From positions 1 to 15,430 of the forward strand of contig JAEDNZ010000028.1 of assembly GCA_016302215.1 (NCBI GenBank): a DNA stretch of 15,430 nt, written 5' to 3'. Every line of letters begins with the position of its first letter. Positions within the stretch are counted from its first letter, which is position 1. The stretch comes from Muribaculaceae bacterium. GTDB lineage: Bacteria > Bacteroidota > Bacteroidia > Bacteroidales > Muribaculaceae. The notes beneath the pieces are model-generated. The model saw only the letters and a program-made list of their open reading frames with translations. It had not been told where the DNA came from and made no database searches. Shown in pieces: positions 1 through 7,384 of this stretch. Both the position numbers and the translations under genes were made by a program.

Positions 1-749
1 CCAACGAGGCTTCGGTAGTGCAATCCGAGGCCAACTACTACAGCATTCTCGCCTCCATCACTGACATTGAGGTGAAGCTCCATGAGATGAATAACACCAT
101 GTCGCTGCTGCTCAATGTGATGCCGCAGACATTTGCCATCCCAGGCACAGCTACGCTCACCGTGCCCGCAATCTACCGCGAGGGTGTGCCGATGCGCGAG
201 CTCGCCGCTCGCCCCGACGTGCGTGCCGCCGAGATGAATCTCGCTGCCGCCTACTACACCACCAATGCCGCTCGCGCCGCCTTCTACCCCGGCCTGTCAA
301 TATCATTCCAGGGCGGATTTAGCAACATCGTGGGCAGCACGGTGAGAAATCCAGGCGAGTGGTTTTATCAGCTTGCCGGCTCGCTGGTGGCTCCCCTCTT
401 CTCGCGCGGCCAGAACATCGCCAAGCTCAAGGCTGCCAAGGCTCAGCAGCAGCAGGCGCTCAACAACTTTGAATACACCCTCATGTCTGCTGCCTCCGAG
501 GTCAGCGAGGCCATGGTGGTGTATCAGAAGAATGTGGAGAAATCCAAATTCCTCGCTCTCCAGGTCGATGATATGACCAAGGCGCTGAGCTACACCACTG
601 ACTTGCTCAACTACTACAACGGCACCTATCTCGAAGTGCTCACCGCCCAGCAGGGCCTGCTCAGCGCCCAGATGAATGAGATAGCATGCCGCCAGATGCA
701 AGCCCTCGCCGTCATCAGCCTCTATCAGAGCTTGGGCGGCGGCCGTTAA
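1..749 (+). CDS. TolC/NodT-family efflux outer-membrane protein, C-terminal part (5' truncated by window)
   Basis: This is the 3' end of a gene for the outer-membrane channel of an RND-type tripartite efflux pump. The reading frame is already open at position 3, before the GTG at 18, so the true start lies upstream of the window. About 248 residues are visible, roughly the C-terminal half of a 450-480 aa family member. Visible signatures are the second-repeat motif GVPMRELAARPDVRAAE, followed by NAARAAFYPGLSIS, the classical NodT/OprM pattern (RPDIRAAE...ARAAFFP). Long Ala/Gln-rich helices follow, as expected for the periplasmic alpha-barrel, and then the closing stretch LLNYYNGTYLEVLTAQQ, typical of the last helix pair. 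The inner-membrane pump and the adaptor would be expected upstream, outside the window. Family assignment is firm; the substrate cannot be inferred. The gene ends 44 bp before the next start. Confidence 0.92.
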   Translation, partial: NEASVVQSEANYYSILASITDIEVKLHEMNNTMSLLLNVMPQTFAIPGTATLTVPAIYREGVPMRELAARPDVRAAEMNLAAAYYTTNAARAAFYPGLSISFQGGFSNIVGSTVRNPGEWFYQLAGSLVAPLFSRGQNIAKLKAAKAQQQQALNNFEYTLMSAASEVSEAMVVYQKNVEKSKFLALQVDDMTKALSYTTDLLNYYNGTYLEVLTAQQGLLSAQMNEIACRQMQALAVISLYQSLGGGR

Positions 750-793
750 TCACCTACTTAGCAATATCTCTCTTAAATTTAAATCAATACATC

Positions 794-1585
794 ATGATAA
801 GCCCTCTCGCATACGTTGACTCCGGCGCCAAAATAGGTGCCAATGTCACTATCCACCCGTTTGCCTACGTTGACAAGGACGTGGTCATAGGCGACAACTG
901 CGAAATAATGCCATACGCCTCTGTGCTCGCCGGAGCACGCCTGGGCGCCGGCGTGAAAATCTTTCAAGGCGCTATCGTCAGCGCCACGCCGCAAGATTTC
1001 CGCTGGAAAGGCTGCGACTCGCAGTGTGTCATCGGCGACAATACCGTCATCCGTGAGCACGTCATCATCAACCGCAGCATCCATGCCGACGGCGTCACAT
1101 CGGTAGGTGCAAACTGCTTTGTGATGGCTGAGTCGCATATAGGCCATGACTCACGCATTGACGAGAACTGTGTGCTGGGCAACGGCGTCACCGTGGCCGG
1201 CGATGTCACAGTGCAGCGTGGCAGCATCTTGTCGTCAAACGTCATTTTGCACGAAAACGTCAAGGTGGGCACCCTCGCCCTCGTCAAAGGTGGTTGCCGC
1301 ATCAGCTCTAACGTGCCGCCATATTGCATCATAGCCCACAACCCGGCCAAATACTACGGCGCCAACGCTATCGTGCTCAAAAAGCACGCCCACTTCACCG
1401 AGGAGCAAATAGAAGATATCGCCAAGGCCTATCGCCATATCTATCAGTCGTCAACATCGCTGTTCAACGCGCTGCGACGCATTGAGGCCGACATCGAGCC
1501 GTCAGCCGTGCGCGACGAAATCCTCAACTTTGTGCGCAGCAACGACTTCCAGATAGTGGGCGAGCGAGAGAGCCTTAGAGACTGA
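794..1585 (+). CDS. lpxA: LpxA-like acyl-ACP--UDP-N-acetylglucosamine O-acyltransferase
   Basis: This is a left-handed beta-helix acyltransferase of the LpxA family, which transfers a hydroxyacyl chain from ACP to UDP-GlcNAc in the first step of lipid A synthesis in the cytoplasm. The ATG at 794 is chosen because MISPLAYVDSGAKIG begins the hexapeptide repeats directly and gives 263 aa, close to the 262 aa of E. coli LpxA. The frame stays open back to 686, but that extension overlaps the efflux gene and has no family character. Hexapeptide repeats run over about residues 5-175. The LpxA signature SATPQDFRWKG (63-73) is present, H118 in ESHIGHD aligns with the catalytic His125 of E. coli, and H153 is near the position of His144. 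A helical C-terminal domain (200-263) follows. Differences from classical LpxA are C74 where a Glu usually follows the QDxKxxG motif, and an AHNPAKYYGAN segment in place of QGNHATPFGVN. No lpxD, lpxC or fabZ is next to it, so it may be a paralogue of the main lipid A gene. Confidence 0.85.
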   Translation: MISPLAYVDSGAKIGANVTIHPFAYVDKDVVIGDNCEIMPYASVLAGARLGAGVKIFQGAIVSATPQDFRWKGCDSQCVIGDNTVIREHVIINRSIHADGVTSVGANCFVMAESHIGHDSRIDENCVLGNGVTVAGDVTVQRGSILSSNVILHENVKVGTLALVKGGCRISSNVPPYCIIAHNPAKYYGANAIVLKKHAHFTEEQIEDIAKAYRHIYQSSTSLFNALRRIEADIEPSAVRDEILNFVRSNDFQIVGERESLRD

Positions 1586-1601
1586 TGCTCAGCAGCTTAT
1601 T

Positions 1602-2369
1602 GTGAATACGATACCCACACTACTAATCACCGGCGGCGCCACCGGCATAGGGGCGGCCACGGTGCGCAAATTTGTCGATGAGGGCTGGAATGTGGCCCTC
1701 ATCGACATCAATATTTCAGAGGCCGAAGCCCTCTGCCGCAGCCTCGACGCTCCCGAGAGGCTGATGTGTGTGGAGGCTGATACGCGCTCACTGCAGGCGA
1801 TGCAGCGCGCCGTGGCGATGACGCTGAGCCGTTTCGGCCGCCTCGATTGCGTCTTTGCCAACGCCGGCATCCATCGCCGCAACACTATCTACGACATCAC
1901 CGATGCCGAGCTTGACTTGCTCATCGCCGTGAACATACGCGGCACCATCAACACCGTGCGCGCATCCATTGACGCTCTTGCCGTGGACGGCGGCGGAGCT
2001 ATCATCATCAACTGCTCTGACCAGTGGTTTATAGGCAAGCGAGGCAACTTCGGCTACGGCCTAACCAAAGGAGCCCTCGGACAAATCACGCGCAGCCTGG
2101 CGCTGGAGCTGGGTCCCAAAGGCATCAGGGTCAACGCCGTGTGCCCCTCTACCATAGCCACCCCGCTCGTTGATAACATCTTCAGCACCTATGCCGACAC
2201 CCACCCAGACACCACAGTGGCTGAGCAGTGGGCCGACGAAGACGCCCTCTTTGTCCGCGGCAAGGCCGGCCGCCCTGACGAGGTGGCCGACATGGTGTAT
2301 TATCTGGCCGGAGCTCGCTTCTGCACCGGCGGCCATTATCTCATTGATGGCGGCCTCACCGCTCAGTGA
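1602..2369 (+). CDS. Classical SDR-family NAD(P)-dependent oxidoreductase
   Basis: This is a short-chain dehydrogenase/reductase of the classical type, 255 aa, the usual family length. A Rossmann fold is indicated by TGGATGIG (10-17). D35 at the end of beta-2 (ALIDIN) suggests a preference for NAD(H) over NADP(H). The NAG motif is at 87-89 and the catalytic set is N111, S139 (INCSD), Y152 and K156 (YGLTK). The C-terminus, TGGHYLIDGGLTAQ, is the standard SDR ending. The start is a GTG at 1602: the nearest ATG (1585) runs into a stop in another frame, and GTG places the first beta-strand correctly. The gap to the lpxA-like gene is only 16 bp, so the two are probably co-transcribed. The substrate is unknown; sugar, sterol or hydroxyacyl substrates are all possible. 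Family assignment is near certain. Confidence 0.92.
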   Translation: MNTIPTLLITGGATGIGAATVRKFVDEGWNVALIDINISEAEALCRSLDAPERLMCVEADTRSLQAMQRAVAMTLSRFGRLDCVFANAGIHRRNTIYDITDAELDLLIAVNIRGTINTVRASIDALAVDGGGAIIINCSDQWFIGKRGNFGYGLTKGALGQITRSLALELGPKGIRVNAVCPSTIATPLVDNIFSTYADTHPDTTVAEQWADEDALFVRGKAGRPDEVADMVYYLAGARFCTGGHYLIDGGLTAQ

Positions 2370-2446
2370 GAGCCGCCACATATCATCACCCTCGCAACGA
2401 TAACCCAACCTACAAGACACCCCAACACTCTAACAGTAAAGCAAAA

Positions 2447-2890
2447 ATGAGACGTGTAGTATTAACCCTCTTGTGCGCCATCGCCTTCTTTGTGGCCGGA
2501 GCGCAAAATACCATCTACTCAAAATATGGCGTGACAATGAGCGCCCCCCTGGGCTTTGAGCGCAACGAAGGCCTCTCCTCCAAGATGGATATGGACGTCT
2601 TCAGCGCTGCCGATATGTCGGCACTGATAGGCATCATGCGCGATGCCCAAAACAACGAGTCTCACCAAAGCCTTCTTGCCAAGGCCGGCCGCCCATTCGG
2701 CCTGAGTGTGGCATCTGTCAAGGAGATTGACCTCGACGGCGGACCCCTGCACTACATCACCGGCACGGCAGGCACCATAGGCGTGTACTCTATCCCCGGC
2801 ACCACTGAGGCCGTAATGGTGATAATGATAGGCTCTGCCTTTGACTCGGCATCGGCCGTCAGCTTCCTCGCCACGCTCGCCGTGCAATAA
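2447..2890 (+). CDS. Small secreted/periplasmic protein of unknown function
   Basis: This 147-aa protein starts at ATG 2447, which places an N-terminal signal peptide first: basic MRR, a hydrophobic core VVLTLLCAIAFFVAG, then a likely signal peptidase I site near residue 20 (AGAQ|N). An in-frame extension back to 2366 would put 27 polar residues before the signal and is rejected. The mature part is about 125 aa with no cysteines and no motif I recognise. It has alternating hydrophobic strands, notably EAVMVIMIGSAFD near the C-terminus. It resembles the small exported proteins of unknown function common in Bacteroidales. It lies 77 bp after the SDR gene and 21 bp before phoH, so transcription with phoH is likely. 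Export is well supported; function is not. Confidence 0.72.
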   Translation: MRRVVLTLLCAIAFFVAGAQNTIYSKYGVTMSAPLGFERNEGLSSKMDMDVFSAADMSALIGIMRDAQNNESHQSLLAKAGRPFGLSVASVKEIDLDGGPLHYITGTAGTIGVYSIPGTTEAVMVIMIGSAFDSASAVSFLATLAVQ

Positions 2891-2911
2891 ATACAATCCC
2901 CTCAAAAACGT

Positions 2912-3904
2912 ATGATTGAACGCATTATCATCATCGACAATGCTGACCCCGTGAGCTTCTACGGGGTCAACAACTGCAATATGCACCTGCTGCGCAACCT
3001 CTTCCCCAAGCTGCGCATCGCCGCCCGTGGCTCCGTAATCAAGGTCATAGGAGAGGAGAGCGAGACCGCCCTCTTTGAGAAGAAAGTCAAGGAGCTCGAG
3101 GAATATGTGGTGCAGCACAACGCCCTGCCCGAGGACGTAATCCTCGACATCGTCAAGGGCGATGCCCCCAAGGAGATAAAGAAAGACAGCGTCATCATCT
3201 ACGGCATCAACGGCAAGCCCATACAGGGGCGCACACCCAATCAGCAGCGCCTCGTGGAGGCTTTCGCACATAATGACCTCACCTTTGCCCTGGGACCCGC
3301 CGGCACCGGCAAGACCTACGTGGCGATAGCGCTGGCAGTGCGGGCCCTCAAAAATCGCGAGGCCCGCAAAATCATACTCTCGCGCCCGGCAGTCGAGGCC
3401 GGCGAGAAGCTGGGCTTCCTCCCCGGCGATATGAAGGACAAGATTGACCCATATCTGCAGCCCCTCTATGATGCCCTCGAGGATATGATACCCGCCGTCA
3501 AGCTCCGCGAGTATATGGACACCAAGGTGATACAGATAGCTCCCCTGGCTTTTATGCGCGGCCGCACGCTCAATGATGCCATCATAGTGCTCGATGAAGC
3601 TCAGAACACCACCACCCATCAGATTAAGATGTTTCTGACACGCCTGGGCATGAATGCCAAGATGATAGTCACCGGCGACGTGACACAGATTGACTTGCCG
3701 CGCACCACCGTGTCTGGCCTGGTGCAGGCCATGCGTGTGCTCGATGGTGTGCCCGGCATCGCACGCATAGAGTTCGGCAAGAAAGACATCGTGCGCCACC
3801 CTCTGGTGCAGCGCATCGTGGAGGCTTACGAGCGCGATGATGCCGCCCGCAAATCAGCGGCTGTCGCTGCCTCCGACACCGGTGACGGTGGCGACGAAGC
3901 ATAG
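2912..3904 (+). CDS. phoH: PhoH-like P-loop ATPase
   Basis: This 330-aa cytoplasmic ATPase belongs to the PhoH/YbeZ family. These are helicase-related P-loop proteins linked to RNA metabolism and ribosome maturation, often together with YbeY, which is not adjacent here. An N-terminal KH-like region covers about residues 1-70. The core follows: TPNQQRLVEAF (108-118), Walker A GPAGTGKT (128-135), the PhoH motif SRPAVEAGEKLGFLPGD (157-173), Walker B IIVLDEAQN (224-232), the TGDVTQIDLP motif (254-263) and the conserved VRHPLVQRIVEAYE (294-307). The last 25 residues are low-complexity Ala/Gly/Asp. Codons 12-20 contain a perfect 9-bp inverted repeat (2944-2952 with 2961-2969), described under findings. 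The stop codon overlaps a terminator-like hairpin. Confidence 0.96.
   Translation: MIERIIIIDNADPVSFYGVNNCNMHLLRNLFPKLRIAARGSVIKVIGEESETALFEKKVKELEEYVVQHNALPEDVILDIVKGDAPKEIKKDSVIIYGINGKPIQGRTPNQQRLVEAFAHNDLTFALGPAGTGKTYVAIALAVRALKNREARKIILSRPAVEAGEKLGFLPGDMKDKIDPYLQPLYDALEDMIPAVKLREYMDTKVIQIAPLAFMRGRTLNDAIIVLDEAQNTTTHQIKMFLTRLGMNAKMIVTGDVTQIDLPRTTVSGLVQAMRVLDGVPGIARIEFGKKDIVRHPLVQRIVEAYERDDAARKSAAVAASDTGDGGDEA
2944..2969 (+). repeat. Perfect 9-bp inverted repeat inside the start of phoH
   Basis: TGACCCCGT at 2944-2952 is exactly complementary to ACGGGGTCA at 2961-2969, with an 8-nt loop. In mRNA it would form a strong GC-rich hairpin starting 32 nt after the phoH start codon. It could affect early translation, or be a chance result of the codons for ADPVSFYGVN. 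Confidence 0.6.
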
Positions 3905-3922
3905 CGATGAAGGCTATTTTTT
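3901..3922 (+). terminator. Weak intrinsic terminator overlapping the phoH stop codon
   Basis: ATAGC (3901-3905) pairs with GCTAT (3913-3917) around a 7-nt loop, and six T residues occupy 3917-3922. The stem is only 5 bp and partly AT, so termination would be leaky, but it sits exactly between phoH and the promoter of topA. Confidence 0.45.
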
Positions 3923-3988
3923 GGGAGTAAAAATATAAAAAAAGACAATTGCGGGCGCAACTGTTGCGGCGCTTTCAATTTCTTTTCG

Positions 3989-3996
3989 TAATTTTG
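3989..3996 (+). promoter_or_regulatory. Bacteroidetes-type -7 box upstream of topA
   Basis: TAATTTTG matches the Bacteroidetes -7 consensus TAnnTTTG and lies 36 bp before the topA ATG. Only a poor -33 match (TTG within TGTTGCGG near 3963) is seen at the expected distance. The 128-bp phoH-topA gap is AT-rich compared with its flanks, consistent with a promoter region. Confidence 0.6.
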
Positions 3997-4032
3997 TGGC
4001 CTAAAACTACACAGACCACACATTGATATATA

Positions 4033-6372
4033 ATGAAAAATCTCGTAATAGTGGAGTCGCCGGCTAAGGCGAAGACGATAGAAAAATTTCTGGGCCCCGA
4101 CTATAAAGTAATGTCAAGCTACGGGCATATTCGCGACTTGCGCAAGAAAAACTTCAGCATTGACATAGACCATGGCTTTAGCCCTATTTACGAGATACCC
4201 GATGACAAAGAGCATGTGGTGAGCGAGCTGCGCAAGGCAGCATCCAAGGCCGACATGGTGTGGCTGGCTTCCGATGAAGACCGCGAGGGTGAAGCCATAG
4301 CCTGGCACCTGTATGAGGTGCTCGGCCTCAAGCCCCAGACCACACGCCGCATTGTGTTTCACGAAATCACAAAGTCCGCTATCCTCCACGCTATCAGCAA
4401 CCCGCGTGGCATAGACATGGGGCGTGTCGATGCCCAGCAGGCTCGGCGCGTGCTCGACCGCATAGTGGGGTTTGAGCTCTCGCCCGTGCTGTGGAAGAAA
4501 ATCAAGCCATCGCTCTCGGCCGGGCGCGTGCAGTCAGTGGCTGTGCGCCTCATCTGCGAGCGCGAAAACGAGATACGCTCCTTTGAGTGCACGCCTTACT
4601 ATCGTGTAAGCGCCACACTGGCCGGCGCCGGTCAGCCCTTCCGCGCCGAGCTGTCGGCACGCCTGGCCGACAAGGACGCCGCTCGCCGATTTCTCAGCGA
4701 CTGCCATGGCGCCGAGCTGACAGTGGGCGACGTCACCGTGCGCCCGCTCAAAAAATCACCGGCGCCGCCATTCACCACTTCTACCTTGCAGCAGGAGGCA
4801 TCGCGCAAGCTGGGATTTACGGTGGCGCAGACCATGATGGTGGCCCAGCGGCTGTATGAGGCCGGTCATATCACATATATGCGTACTGACTCGCTCAACC
4901 TCTCGGCTATGGCCATCAACGCCATCAAAGAAAAGATACGCACCGATATGGGCGAGCGATACATCAAGGTGCGCAACTACCACACCACCTCCAAAGGCGC
5001 CCAAGAGGCTCACGAGGCCATACGCCCCACTTACTTTGACCACGCCACGCTCACCGATGGCACCGTGCAGGAGAAGCGCCTCTACTCGCTGATATACAAG
5101 CGCGCCATAGCCTCGCAGATGGCAGATGCCGAGATAGAGAAGACCACTGCCGAGGTGGCTATCTCTTCGCGCAGAGAGCACTTCACAGCCACGGGCGAGG
5201 TAATCAAGTTTGACGGCTTCCTGAAAGTATATATCGAGGGCCATGACGATGACACTGCAGCCGCCGATGGCGACACCTCTATCTTGCCGCCGCTCGCCCC
5301 GGGCGATAAGGTCAGCGCCACCGCCATCACCGCCACAGAGCGGTTCACACAGCAGCCGCCGCGCTACACCGAGGCCTCGCTGGTCAAGAAACTTGAAGAG
5401 CTGGGCATAGGCCGTCCATCTACCTATGCGCCCACAATCTCCACCATACAGCAGCGCGAATACATCGAGAAAGGCGTGCACGAAGGCGTCAAGCGTGAGT
5501 TCTGCGAGCTGACGCTTCAGCCCTCCGGTGCTATCAAGGAGACAGAGCGCTCCGAGATGGTGGGCTCGGATAAGGGCAAGCTCATACCCACTGACACCGG
5601 CATGGTGGTCAACGAGTTTCTCACCCGCTATTTCCCGAAAATCCTCGATTACAACTTCACGGCCAATGTCGAGGAGAAGTTTGATGCCATCGCCGAGGGC
5701 TCACTGCCCTGGGCTGATCAGATACGCCTCTTCTACAACGACTTCCACCCCGATGTGGAGAATGCCAAGAATATGCGCCTGGAGCACCGTGTCGGTGAGC
5801 GCCAACTGGGCGTTGACCCCAAGACGGGTCAGCCCGTATCGGTCAAGATAGGACGTTTCGGCCCTCTGGTGCAGATAGGCACAGGCGACGGCGACCAAAA
5901 GCCGCGCTTTGCATCGCTCCTCAAAGGCCAGTCTATGTCAGAGATCACGCTCGATGAGGCGCTGCAGCTATTTGACTTCCCCCGCGTCATCGGCGAGTAT
6001 GAGGGCAAGGACCTCACGGTGGGAATAGGCCGTTTTGGCCCGTATGTGCGCCATGACGGCAAGTATGTGTCTATCCCCAAGACCATGGAGCCCGCGGCCG
6101 TCACCGCCGATGAGGCCATAGAGCTGATACGCTCCAAGCGCGACGCCGAGGCCAAAAAGGTGGTCAAGACCTTTGCCGAGGACGCCGAAGTGCAAATCCT
6201 CAATGGCCGTTACGGCGTGTATATAGCCGCCCACGGCGCCAACTATAAGCTGCCACGCGGCATCGCCGACCCTGCAGCCCTCTCTTTTGAGGAGGTGATG
6301 CAGATTGTTGACAAGCAAGCCGCTGCCGCCAAAGACACCCCCAAGCGCACCGCTGCACGCCGCAAAAAGTAA
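4033..6372 (+). CDS. topA: DNA topoisomerase I (type IA)
   Basis: This 779-aa type IA topoisomerase relaxes negative supercoils by passing strands through a transient 5'-phosphotyrosine break. The N-terminal Toprim domain has E8 in VESPAKAKTIE and the acidic triad D81, D83, E85 in DEDREGEAIAWH, which bind Mg2+. The catalytic tyrosine is Y282 in ITYMRTDS, with R284 in its usual place. GIGRPSTYAPTI is the conserved core motif. The C-terminal part (about 590-760) holds Toprim_C-type repeats recognisable by repeated IGRFGP and NGRYGVYI motifs, and the protein ends in a basic tail, KRTAARRKK. The CxxC zinc fingers of E. coli TopA are absent, as is usual for this phylum. It has its own promoter and is followed after 50 bp by the pseudouridine synthase gene. 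Confidence 0.98.
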   Translation: MKNLVIVESPAKAKTIEKFLGPDYKVMSSYGHIRDLRKKNFSIDIDHGFSPIYEIPDDKEHVVSELRKAASKADMVWLASDEDREGEAIAWHLYEVLGLKPQTTRRIVFHEITKSAILHAISNPRGIDMGRVDAQQARRVLDRIVGFELSPVLWKKIKPSLSAGRVQSVAVRLICERENEIRSFECTPYYRVSATLAGAGQPFRAELSARLADKDAARRFLSDCHGAELTVGDVTVRPLKKSPAPPFTTSTLQQEASRKLGFTVAQTMMVAQRLYEAGHITYMRTDSLNLSAMAINAIKEKIRTDMGERYIKVRNYHTTSKGAQEAHEAIRPTYFDHATLTDGTVQEKRLYSLIYKRAIASQMADAEIEKTTAEVAISSRREHFTATGEVIKFDGFLKVYIEGHDDDTAAADGDTSILPPLAPGDKVSATAITATERFTQQPPRYTEASLVKKLEELGIGRPSTYAPTISTIQQREYIEKGVHEGVKREFCELTLQPSGAIKETERSEMVGSDKGKLIPTDTGMVVNEFLTRYFPKILDYNFTANVEEKFDAIAEGSLPWADQIRLFYNDFHPDVENAKNMRLEHRVGERQLGVDPKTGQPVSVKIGRFGPLVQIGTGDGDQKPRFASLLKGQSMSEITLDEALQLFDFPRVIGEYEGKDLTVGIGRFGPYVRHDGKYVSIPKTMEPAAVTADEAIELIRSKRDAEAKKVVKTFAEDAEVQILNGRYGVYIAAHGANYKLPRGIADPAALSFEEVMQIVDKQAAAAKDTPKRTAARRKK

Positions 6373-6390
6373 TATCAGATAACCACCACT

Positions 6391-6399
6391 CCCCCCCCC
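6391..6399 (+). repeat. Poly-C tract (C9) between topA and the pseudouridine synthase gene
   Basis: Nine consecutive C residues lie in the 50-bp gap, 23 bp before the downstream ATG, inside a C-rich stretch. A run of this length can vary by slippage; being non-coding it could at most change leader spacing. Confidence 0.75.
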
Positions 6400-6422
6400 A
6401 CCACCATCACGCCCCTATCGCT

Positions 6423-7352
6423 ATGGCCTACAAATCCAGACCCACTAAGCCGGGCGCCGAGCGCTCAGGCGTTAAGCCCGATGTCATCATCACCTATGTG
6501 GTGCCCAACGACACCGAGAGCGGCCTCCTCGAGTATCTCTACGCTATGATGCCCGAGCGCAAGCGCACCACGGTAAAGGATTTTTTGCGCCACAATCAAG
6601 TGATGGTCAATGACAATATTACCCACCAATGGGATATGCCCCTGAGCGGCGGCGAAACCATCAGGATTAACACCACGCGCGAGTGGCAGACCTTCAGCAA
6701 TCCGCGCCTGAGCATCGTGTATGAGGACGATGACATCATCGTGGTCAACAAAGGCTATGGACTGCTATCTATGGGCACCGACACCAAGCGTGAGGGCACG
6801 GCATACTCTATCCTGCGCGATTGGGTCAAGCGCAATGACCCCCGCTCAAAGCTCTTCATTGTGCATCGCCTTGACCAGACAACCTCAGGGCTGATGATGT
6901 TTGCCAAGACACTTCAGGCCAAGGAGGCAATGCAGTATAATTGGAACAATATGGTGCTGGAGCGGCGCTATGTGGCCGTCATTGAGGGCGCTTTGGAGCC
7001 GGCCGAGGGCACCATACGCAGCTACCTCGCCGAGAACAGCGCCCACGAGATGTATTCGGTGAGCGACCCCTCTGCCGGCCAGCTCGCCATCACCGACTAT
7101 AAGACGCTGCGCGTGCGCGGCGCTTTCTCGCTGGTGGAGCTGCAGCTCGCCACCGGCCGCAAAAACCAGATAAGAGTGCATATGAAAGAGGCCGGACACC
7201 CCATCGTGGGAGACCGCCGCTATGGCGCGCAGTCATCACCCATACGGCGTGTGGCTCTGCACGCCATGACGCTGCGCTTTGTGCACCCCACCACGCGGCG
7301 CGATATGAATTTCTCTACACCGATACCCGACAGCTTCAGGCGGCTGGTGTAA
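6423..7352 (+). CDS. RluA-family RNA pseudouridine synthase
   Basis: This 309-aa enzyme converts specific uridines in rRNA or tRNA to pseudouridine. Residues about 35-90 resemble an S4-like RNA-binding domain (VKDFLRHNQVMVNDN). The catalytic domain starts with SIVYEDDDIIVVNKGYGLL (residues 97-115). The active-site motif is HRLDQTTSGLMMFAKT with catalytic D151; most relatives have HRLDKDTSG, so Gln152-Thr153 is a mild variation. RRYVAVIEG and the binding motif TGRKNQIRVHMKEAGHPIVGD (about 248-268) complete the family pattern. Which of RluA, RluC or RluD specificity applies cannot be read from the sequence. It sits 50 bp after topA and 32 bp before the DUF2851 gene on the same strand, suggesting a shared transcript. 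Confidence 0.95.
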   Translation: MAYKSRPTKPGAERSGVKPDVIITYVVPNDTESGLLEYLYAMMPERKRTTVKDFLRHNQVMVNDNITHQWDMPLSGGETIRINTTREWQTFSNPRLSIVYEDDDIIVVNKGYGLLSMGTDTKREGTAYSILRDWVKRNDPRSKLFIVHRLDQTTSGLMMFAKTLQAKEAMQYNWNNMVLERRYVAVIEGALEPAEGTIRSYLAENSAHEMYSVSDPSAGQLAITDYKTLRVRGAFSLVELQLATGRKNQIRVHMKEAGHPIVGDRRYGAQSSPIRRVALHAMTLRFVHPTTRRDMNFSTPIPDSFRRLV

Positions 7353-7384
7353 TCGCCGACGCCACCTCATAGCCCCCGATAGCC

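Noticed and set aside
2519..3799. A 426-residue open frame on the minus strand opposite the small secreted protein gene and phoH
   Set aside because: It lies opposite two well supported genes, is rich in His, Gly and Val typical of antisense frames in GC-rich DNA, and has no recognisable domain or start region.
4756..5481. A 241-residue minus-strand open frame inside topA
   Set aside because: Antisense shadow of a certain gene, with low-complexity composition and no motif.
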